From assembly GCA_013399015.1 (NCBI GenBank), contig VWZX01000275.1, positions 6,047 to 70,046 of the forward strand: a stretch of 64,000 nt of DNA. The letters are read 5' to 3'. Shown here piece after piece: positions 55,931-64,000 of this stretch. Position numbers and translations under genes: made by a program. This stretch comes from Galbula dea. Taxonomy: Eukaryota > Chordata > Aves > Piciformes > Galbulidae. The notes beneath the pieces were generated by a model. That model was not told the DNA's origin. It saw only the letters and a program-made list of their open reading frames with translations, and did not search any database. Within the stretch, counting starts at the first letter, position 1, and every line of letters starts with the position of its first letter.

Positions 55931-57118
55931 CACCAACCCAAACCTGTGCTGGTGCCAGCTGTGGTGGGCACCCATGCTGCAGTAGGGTGCTGGGCTGGGG
56001 TCAAACCCCATCCATGACTCTGTGTAGGACCAGAGGTGAGAGAAGGTTCACAAAGCCACCATCATTTCCACCAAAACCATGAACAAATGATCTATTTGTG
56101 TCAGCATGCAGAGTGCTTTTCCCTCACCAGCCTCTAGCTTAGCTGCAGGAGCTTGGGGCTTGCAGCACCAAGGCTAACTGCTCCTGCGATGGGTGGAGAG
56201 GGTGCTCAGCTCTCCCAGGGGCTGGACCTGGACACAAGGGGGACAGGGGAGGCTGAGCAGAGCCCTGGCAGTGATGCACCATGACAGCTCTGCTGCCTGC
56301 AGCTCCATGGCCAAGCTGGAGATGGAGGGAGGGAGGACAACCCTTCATGCACAGCCCATGGAGAACATGCCTCAGCACTGTTGAAGAGGCTCTGTGACCC
56401 TTCTCTGGTGCCAGAAGCTCTCCCAGCCCACCCACATGCTGCACACATTTGGGGCAGCTCAGAGTTAATTTTCTGGCAGGGCCCTGGTGGAAATGTGGAG
56501 TTTGGGGCTGGAGGTGGAGGCTGGGGTGACCACCATGAGGTGACTCAAGATGTGGAAGCACAGCTCAGCCAAATGCTGCAGTGAAGAGGTCCCTCACTCC
56601 TCCTTTGTACCAGTTTCGTCTCTGATTCTCCTTCCCTGCTTAATTTCATCACCACCTGCTGTGGTGGCTGGTAGGAGAGAGGGTGTTGGAGAGCTCAGAC
56701 GGGGAGGTTTTAGTCAGCTCTGTTGGAGCATGAGTGCATGTCATGAGCTTTGGCTCTCCATGTGCTCAGCCCCAGCTGGGCTGGAGCCACCTGGGTCTGC
56801 TCCAGGGCAGCAGCTGCTGGAGCCACAGCTGCTCCCAAATCCTGCTCTCTCCTAGGGGATCCATCAGGAAGGGTCCTCTATGCCCCCCCCCTCTCCAGGG
56901 CTGTTGAGGGAGCACTTCAGCACCTTAGTGCTCCATGTTGAGGCTGCAGCAAGAGTGTGCTGGCAGCTGGGAGTTCAAAGATAAAGGAGCTGGTTAGGCT
57001 GCAAGTGTTAATTAGTAAATTAGCTTTGCTGGACCAAGGGCAATGTTTTGTTGGTGCTGCAAGCAGCTGTGGTGTCCTACAGCTTCCCTGGTGCAGGAGA
57101 GTGTCCTGGAGAGACACT

Positions 57119-57156
57119 GAATCATAGAATGGTTTGGGTTGGAAGGGAACTTGGAA
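57119..57156 (-). mobile_element. CR1 3' tip, type B
   Basis: Only about 38 bp of antisense 3' end, abutting a sense copy. Confidence 0.75.
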
Positions 57157-57159
57157 TGC

Positions 57160-57469
57160 TTGAAGACCTTTAGGAAAGATGGGGAGAGGCTTTAGAGCAG
57201 GAGCTGCTGGGACAGGCCAGGGGTTGATGGTTTGGAACTGAAAGAGGAGATGGAGACTGGAGAAAAGGAAGAAATTGTTGATGTTGAGGGTGGTGAGAGC
57301 CTGTCCCAGGCTGGCCAGAGAGGTGGGAGATGTCCCATCCCTGGAACCATCCCAGCTCAGGTGGTTTGGGGCTGTGAGCAACCTTCTCTAGTTGCAGATG
57401 TCCCTGCTGGCTGCAGGGGGTTGGACTAGATGATCCTGAAAGGTCCCTTCCCACCCAAACCATTCTAGG
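57160..57469 (+). mobile_element. CR1 fragment, type B
   Basis: Sense copy of about 310 bp ending CCCAAACCATTCTAGG. Confidence 0.9.
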
Positions 57470-58496
57470 TCAGCACAGGGCTGCTTCTCTGGAGTGTTGG
57501 CCACTGCCACCTTCACAGCTTGCTTCTCCAGCCCTAGGCTAGGAGACCTTTGGAAGAGAACTAAGAAACACCTTGAGCATGAGAAACCCCTGCTGCCAGG
57601 CTATGGCAGGTTCACTTCTGGTAGTGAGGGGGGTCCAAAGCAGCCCCCCAAATGCCAGCAGTATCTACAAGATGTCTTTATTTAGGCTGTTCCACCTTTT
57701 GCTTTCCACTTTTCCTGCCCAGCTGAGGAGTGGGTAGAGAGCTCTGGCTGTAAAACAGCTTGGGTGACCTTGGGGCTGGATCAAAGGAGCTCACATTTGG
57801 TCTGGGCCCACTTTAACACTTGGGAAAGTGATGAAAAGAGACTCAGGGCATGTGTGTGAAGTGAAAAACCCCATAAAAGATTCCTCCTCTATAAACCCCC
57901 TCCCCTCCCTGCAGCTGAAAGGGGGATCTGGGACTGGCTGCCAAGTAACTGCTGAGGAGGAGAACCCAATCCACCAGCTCTGGTTTGATGTCTCCAACAG
58001 ACCTGGGGGGAGCACAGCAGCAGCAGGACAATAATTTAGAGCTGCCCTAAATGGTTTTCAGGTGTCAGTAGGTAGCATGACAGGAGGGGTTTGGGGGCTA
58101 AATGAAAGGAATGGCTTTGCTGCCATAAATGTATTAACAATACATCATAGTTAGGAGTAATAAGAGACTTGGCTACAGAAACCAAGAGGGTTTTATGTGA
58201 GGAGTATGGAAAAAACATTGCAGTAGTAGTTTTACAGTCAAGAGGTCTTGTAGTGATGGTTATAGCAGGGTTTGGAGACTGGAGATGTCCAGGTTTGGTC
58301 TGATTCTGGGGGGTTGGAGTATCAGCAGCAGCTGATGGATGCAGCTTGGGTCATTTGAGTGTGGTCCAGGTGTTGCTGGAGTGTCCTGTGCTGTGAAGCA
58401 GGGTGAGCTGTCACCACAGCCCCTGCCTGGACATGTTTTGTTCCTGAGGTCTTGCTGAGCTTGGAGCTGGTGGGTGCATCATCCAGCCTGGGGGAA

Positions 58497-58938
58497 AGGA
58501 GAGTCCAGCAGTGCTGAGGGCACTGGAGCATCTCTGGCAGAAGGAAAGGCTGAGAGCCCTGGGGCTGCTGAGCCTGGAGAAGAGCAGCCCCACAGGGGAG
58601 CTGCTCAGTGCTGAGCAAGAGCTGAAGGCTGGGGGCAAGAGGCTGGGGCCAGACTCTGCTCAGTGGTGACCAGGGCCAGGCCAAGGGGCACTGGGCACAC
58701 ACTGGAAGCCAGGAGGTTGCAGCTGAGCAGGAGGAGAAGCTTGTTTGGTGTGAGGGTGTTGGAGCCCTGGCCCAGGCTTTGCAGAGAGGTTGTGGAGTCT
58801 CCTTGTGTGGAGAGATTGCCAAGGCAGCTGGAGGTGACCCTGGGCAAGCTGCTGTGGGTGCCCCTGCTGGAGCAGAGGGGTTGGGCTGGGTGATCCCCAG
58901 AGGTCCCTTCCAACCCCCACCATGCTGGGATGCTGTGC
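58497..58938 (+). mobile_element. CR1 fragment, type C, most complete copy
   Basis: Spans the regions seen separately at 43335 and 15343 and ends GATCCCCAGAGGTCCCTTCC. It serves as the local reference for type C. Confidence 0.9.
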
Positions 58939-60399
58939 CTTGCTCCCATGGTGCTGCAGGTGTCCCATGGAGGCACTAATCCATCCTCATGCTAACCTTA
59001 CACCCAGGCTGCCCAGCTCCCCTCTGCCCCCAGTTGTGGAGCACTCCCTATCAGGAAGCAAACCAGCTCTAAGGGCTTTGGCAAGTCCTTCCTCATTTCC
59101 AGAGCAGGAGGAGTGCAGTGGCCAGAGGTTTCATGACATCATGTGAGGCTTTTCCTCCCCCACCACCTCTTCTTCAAACAATAAACAAGTCCCTTTGCCA
59201 TGGGGCTGTCTCCCTTCACCCTGACCACCTGCAGGACTTACAGCATGGAAGGAAACACATGTTTTCCCAGCAGTCTGGCCTGGAGGAAAGAGTCTGCAAA
59301 ATGACATTCTTCCATTTAATTTGCAGAATTGTATTTATTTCTTCCCCCTCCCCCCTCTAAATAAAACCTCCTGGAGTCAGGAGCTGAGGCTGTTCCTGCA
59401 GCTCAGGGGAAGGATGTGCAGCAAATGCTGGTGTGACCACTGTGGAGGAGCAGGAGAAAGTCTCCTTTAACATGGGGAGTCCTTGTGGGGTGGTGAATGT
59501 TGTTTTTCCTTAATTACATGCTTAATTAAGCAGGCAGCAAAGGAAAGAGAGTTGTGAATTCTCCCTGTCCCTCCCACAGAGCCTTCCCTTGGCATGTGTC
59601 AGCCCATCCTGCTGGAAATAAAGAGTGGTTTGGGAAGCAAAGGATGTGGAAATAATTAAAGTTCCAGGTTTACAAGATGCTTTTGAGCTTTTTATAATCT
59701 GTAACCACCAAAAGATGTTGAGAGCTTAAAACAAAAATAAGCAATGTTTGCCCAAGGAGCAGCTGGGATGGGAGAGGGGGAGAGAGAGCTGGGATGTCAG
59801 TGACACTCTTGGGGCAGGAGCATTGGTGGAAGTGAATGTGGCCACTGGTTCTTTGGGGTTTGAAGGCTCTGGAAAGTGAGATTTATTTGCTGTTAAATTA
59901 GAAAACATCCTTTTTTAATCTGAAACACAAGCTGGGTTTTTTCCTGTGAGACCCCAATGTCATCCCATGTGGGACAAGGGGTGTGGGGCATGTGGCTCTG
60001 CTTCCCAGGGGGGTTATCCCATCCCTACAGCATCCTTGGCATCAGGAGAGATGCTTCAGTGCCATCACCCTTGACTCCAGCACAAATATGGCATGCAGAT
60101 GGCATGGAAAAAAATCTATATGGGCACCAAAAGGATTTCCAAACCTCCTTCCTGACAGCTTGATTTAGTCCAGGAAGGTGCTTGGTTATTAGAGCATTCC
60201 ATGAGGGATAAACATCTTCAGGGAAAGGAATCATTTCTCAGTTGTCATGAGTCAGATAATACAGAGTAGACAGCCTGGTTTCTTCACTTTTATTTCATTT
60301 TTAAAGTATGAATCTCTTTGGGGTAGGATTTTACCAGTGGTGAGCAGTGTTAGAGGTGTCTGAGCTGCTCTAAGGCCAGACCCACCTGCAGCATAACAT

Positions 60400-60805
60400 C
60401 ATGGAATCACAGTTTGGGGTGGGAAGGGAACTTTCAGGATCATCTAGTCCAACCCTCTGCAGCCAGCAGGGACATCTGCAACTAGAGAAGGTTGCTCACA
60501 GCCCCAAGGTCCAACCTGAGCTGGGATGGTTCCAGGGATGGGACATCTCCCACCTCTCTGGCCAGCCTGGGCCAGGCTCTCGCCACCCTCAGCATCAACA
60601 ATTTCTTCCTTCTCTCTAGTCTCAATCTCCTCTTTTAGTTTCACACCATCAGCCTGTGCCAACAGCTCCTGCTCTAAATTCTCTCCCCATCTTTCTTATC
60701 AGCCCCTGACAGGCTGCAGTGAGGTCTCCCTGGAACCTTCTCTTCCCCAGGCTGAACAACCCCAACTCTCTCAGCCTGGCCTCCCAGCAGAAGGTTTCCA
60801 GCATC
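60400..60805 (-). mobile_element. CR1 fragment, type B, about 405 bp
   Basis: Antisense copy reaching the CTCTCTCAGCCTGGCCTCCC block. Confidence 0.9.
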
Positions 60806-62186
60806 CCTGTAGTGGGTCAGGATGTGTTCCCAGCTTTGGGACAAGCTTGCACAGGACCAGCAGCAGGACCTGGCTGCAGAGAGAGGTTGAGCAATGGAGA
60901 CTGAGGGTGAGATCCAGCACCACCTACTAGAGGAGTTTGGTGTAAAAGAGGCTAATTCCCAGGAGGATGAACAGCCCTGGGGGTTAACCACTCCCTGCTC
61001 TGTCCTGTGTGGCTCCCAGATCACTGCAGCCACTGGCACATCCCTGGTGAGTCCTGGCAGGGTTTTTGTTCCCCTGTTCTTAATCTAGCCCAGTTCCTGG
61101 ACTGGTTTGGGCAGTGAAACATCTTTTTCCTGTTCCAAGTCAGGGCAGGTTTCTTGCTGATGCTGCATCCTTCACTGAGAGCCAGAATTTTTGTGCCACT
61201 GACTCATCCACCTCTGCTTGCTGAAATAGTCACTTAACCACCTCTCCACCTGGTCCTGCTCCTGCCCAGCACCATCTGGGGAAGGTCCTGAGGATACCAT
61301 CCCCAAAATGGGCAAGTGAAGGGAGCAGAGGACCAGCAGACAGCAGGAGCTTTGGAAGCTGCATCTAGCTTTGAAGGCAGAGCTGCTGCACATGCTGCAG
61401 CTTGGGAATGAAGAATAATGCAACCTGGAAACCACTAATAAAGCATCTTGGAAATAATAATGAGAAAATAGCAGGTGGGAAGAATAGGAGATGCCAGAGT
61501 TTGGGAGCTTGAACTAGGCAAAAGAAAGGGAGCTGAGGAGTTTCTTCCATGGGGCTGCTGTAGCAAAGGGGTGGGAGCTGCTTCTTCCATCCCATGTCAT
61601 GGCAAGAGCCATGGAGGGAGCCAAAACCTCAGGAAAACAAAATAACCCCAACTTAGCAGAGGTGTGATGGGATTTTAAGGGAGGGCTGGAGTTCAACCTG
61701 CAGTGAATTCCCAGCCTGATGCAGGAGGGAGCAGCTGGTGATGCTCCTGTGGTTTCAGAGCAATCTTGCCTTCCTGGGCTGGTTTTAGGGACTGGAGGGA
61801 GGAAAAGGAAAACCAAGCACCTGCTCCTCAGGGGAAAAGAAATTCCTGGGCCTGAAATATTTCTCATGTGATGCCCAGAATCCTGGAGCTATTTGTTCAG
61901 ACACTGAGACTGTGTTTTGGTGAGAGTCAGGCTGATGGCTGCAGCCTTCAGCACTTTCATGTTTTCCTTTCTTCTATTTTTCCCCCTTTTTTTTTCCTCC
62001 CATTTTTCTTGGTGCCTTTAGCTGGATGCCTTCAGATGGTGTTTCCTGCTCTGCAGACAATGCTGCATGGCAGAGCCTCCAGCAGTGGCAGCCAGGGGAG
62101 GGTGAGGAGCAGGGTCAGTGTTCTCTGGAAAGAACTGGCTTCACTTCTGCCTTCAGACTTGCTTTTGTTCCAGGGGAAAAAGCACT

Positions 62187-62189
<3 letters not shown>

Positions 62190-62223
<34 letters not shown>
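62190..62223. repeat. AT dinucleotide microsatellite
   Basis: About 17 TA repeats. Confidence 0.95.
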
Positions 62224-62227
<4 letters not shown>

Positions 62228-62492
62228 TGAGAATGTGCTGGCATTCATCTTTGGAGCAAACCCTCAGGTTTCATTAACAAAAAAAGCACCTTCTCTTGGC
62301 TGATCTTTCCTGAAAACTCCAACTTTCACATTCTTTGGCAGAAGCAGGAAACTTTGCCCCTGCAGTATCAAAGCTAAAGCAGGGCAGAGGATGCCTCTGA
62401 GGAGGAGAATTTTTTCCCCCCTCCCTTGCTCTGCTCTCCTCAACACCCAAGTAGGTGGCAGCTCTACACAGTGTGGTCATCAACCAGGCTGT

Positions 62493-62650
62493 CAGGTTGG
62501 CCAGAGAGGTTGGGAGATGTCCCATCCCTGGAACCATCCCAGCTCAGGTTGGACCTTGGGGCTGTGAGCAACCTGCTCTGGTTGGTGATGTCCTTGCTGA
62601 CTGTGTTGACCAGATGACTTTGAAAGGTGCCTTCAACCCAAACCAGTCTG
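62493..62650 (+). mobile_element. CR1 fragment, type B
   Basis: Sense 3' end, more diverged than the other type B copies. Confidence 0.85.
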
Positions 62651-63328
62651 ATTTTGGTGAATCACAGGGCAGGGAGTCTGCAAACACTCTGGCAGAAGCA
62701 ACATCCTTGGCATGAGGAGGTGGCTGGGTCCTTGCTGCTGAGCAGCAGTGTCAGCAAGGCAGGAGACCATGGCACACATCCTCCAAGGAGCACTTGGCCA
62801 GTAATGGCCTTAGCAGAGCTCTCTCCAGACACATGGAATGTGTTAAATCTGTCTCCAGACTCTAAAAATGGCTCATCCTTCCTTTTTTTAGAGAGAACTG
62901 TCTAGAAAATGTCAGCAGAGTGCCCTTGGAGTCAGGTGAATGGGGAGCTGGGAGCTAGTTTCTTGCTGCCTGATGGTATTTGTGGTTTGGAAAGACACTT
63001 GAGCTGCTTGGAGGAAGTGATTGTTGTGAAAGGATGAAGGCTTCTTACAGTAACCCAACTGTGCCTTGGAGAGGGGAACATGCTTATTGTCTGCAGCAGG
63101 CTGTTCCAGAGAAAGGACCAAAAATAATCAATCTTTAACCTGTGTCCTGGGGAGTAAAAATTCCCAATAAGTGTTGGAAGGACTAGGCTTAGCCTTCAGA
63201 GCTGCTGGGTTGGAAGCTGGTGTGGAGGTGAACAGTGAGGAGGAGCTGCTGGGACTCATGCTGGGATGATCATGAGCCTCAACCAGATCTTGAGTTGAAT
63301 TTGTTTCCCTTTTCTGAATGTCTTCAAT

Positions 63329-63645
63329 CACAGAATTGTTTGGGGTTGGAAGAGACCTTAAAGATCAGCCAGTCCAACTGTTACCCAGCACTGCCAGGTC
63401 ACCACTAACCCATGGCCCTCAGCACCACATCTCCAGGGCTTGGAAACCCCTCCAGGGGTTTGTTGGCAGCCACAAGTTCCTCATGTCCAACCTAAACCTC
63501 CCCTGGTGCAACTTGAGGTTGTTTCCTCTTCTCCTATCACTTCTTTGGGAGAAGAGCTCAATCCCCACCTGGCTCCAGCCTCCTTTCAGGGAGTTGCAGA
63601 GACTGAGAAGGTCTCCCCTGAGCCTCCTCTTCTCCAGGCTAACCT
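63329..63645 (-). mobile_element. CR1 fragment, type A
   Basis: Antisense copy. Lacks the GATGGTGACTCCACC segment at about 63455. Confidence 0.9.
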
Positions 63646-64000
63646 TCCCTGATCTAGTGCCCAGAGTTACTTCTGCCCTTGCATATTTTCCCCTCCAGGA
63701 GGTTCAAGCTCCCCTCTGCTGCTGCTGTGATGAGCAGAGGCTGCAGGCTGCACACAGCCACTCTGGCATCTCCTCTGACAAGAGGAGCTTCCAATGGCTT
63801 TACCATTTCCATTTGGGGCTTAGCTGGGTGTCACTTTGGGAGAATTCAACTGGAAATAAGGAAGAGGGGGGAAGAAAAGAAACCCCAAACCAAAATTAGA
63901 CTTCATCTTGCAGAGTGATTGCCTCTAGACAGGGAGGAGCTGGAGGTAGCAGAAACCTGCAGCTGTGAAAAGCACTTCTGTGGAGCAGGAGATAAACTAA

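Larger units (their letters stand above)
47901..64000. other. Upstream intergenic region
   Basis: No exon recognised, including none for ITGA11, the expected upstream neighbour. Holds about fifteen CR1 fragments, an LTR fragment near 55550, minisatellites at 50372 and 52705, and an AT dinucleotide run at 62190. Stretches 48887-50371, 52870-54251, 55931-57118, 57470-58496, 58939-60399, 60806-62189 and 62651-63328 hold only unassigned non-coding sequence, some of it AT-rich and possibly conserved. Confidence 0.6.

Noticed and set aside
1..64000. CRISPR arrays, bacterial operons, tRNA or rRNA genes
   Set aside because: The tandem arrays have no repeat-spacer structure, and no tRNA or rRNA signature was seen in what is clearly a vertebrate genome.

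Overview
This is vertebrate, and almost certainly bird, genomic DNA. It holds long introns with GT-AG boundaries, one CpG-island promoter and at least 44 CR1 (chicken repeat 1 LINE) fragments. The CR1 pieces carry avian-type 3' ends and cover about 11 kb, roughly a sixth of the window. That load is high for a gene-bearing avian segment. From general knowledge it suggests a CR1-rich lineage such as Piciformes (woodpeckers, barbets, toucans) rather than a chicken or songbird, but this is inference. Nothing bacterial or plasmid-like is present, and almost all open frames are chance frames inside repeats or non-coding DNA.

One protein-coding gene can be read with confidence: CORO2B (coronin-2B), on the minus strand. 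Eleven coding exons between 27260 and 9530 join without a frame break into a 475-residue protein: N-terminal coronin domain, WD40 beta-propeller, conserved C-terminal extension, linker and coiled coil. A CpG island at about 47.2-47.7 kb, some 20 kb upstream, is the likely promoter and 5' exon. It contains two perfect CRE palindromes plus a CRE half-site at exact 21-bp spacing. The long 3' UTR probably ends at an AATAAA at 8370-8375 and contains a minisatellite.

Layout. 1-1040: probable 3' end of a plus-strand neighbour, by synteny ANP32A, ending at AATAAA near 1015. 1041-8350: intergenic DNA between two convergent genes, with CR1 fragments and small tandem arrays. 8350-27260: CORO2B coding part. 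27261-47330: first intron, mostly repeats and minisatellites, with AT-rich blocks that look like conserved non-coding elements. 47220-47700: CpG island. 47900-64000: upstream intergenic DNA with CR1 copies, an LTR fragment and several minisatellites. No exon of the expected upstream neighbour ITGA11 was recognised.

No undescribed multi-gene system is present. The items most worth a second look are the 21-bp CRE ladder, single-N positions that seem to hide missing sequence (one inside a CR1, one in the CpG island), a 15-bp/75-bp higher-order minisatellite that keeps long reading frames open, minisatellites in the CORO2B 3' UTR and beside a splice donor, and repeated divergent CR1 pairs.
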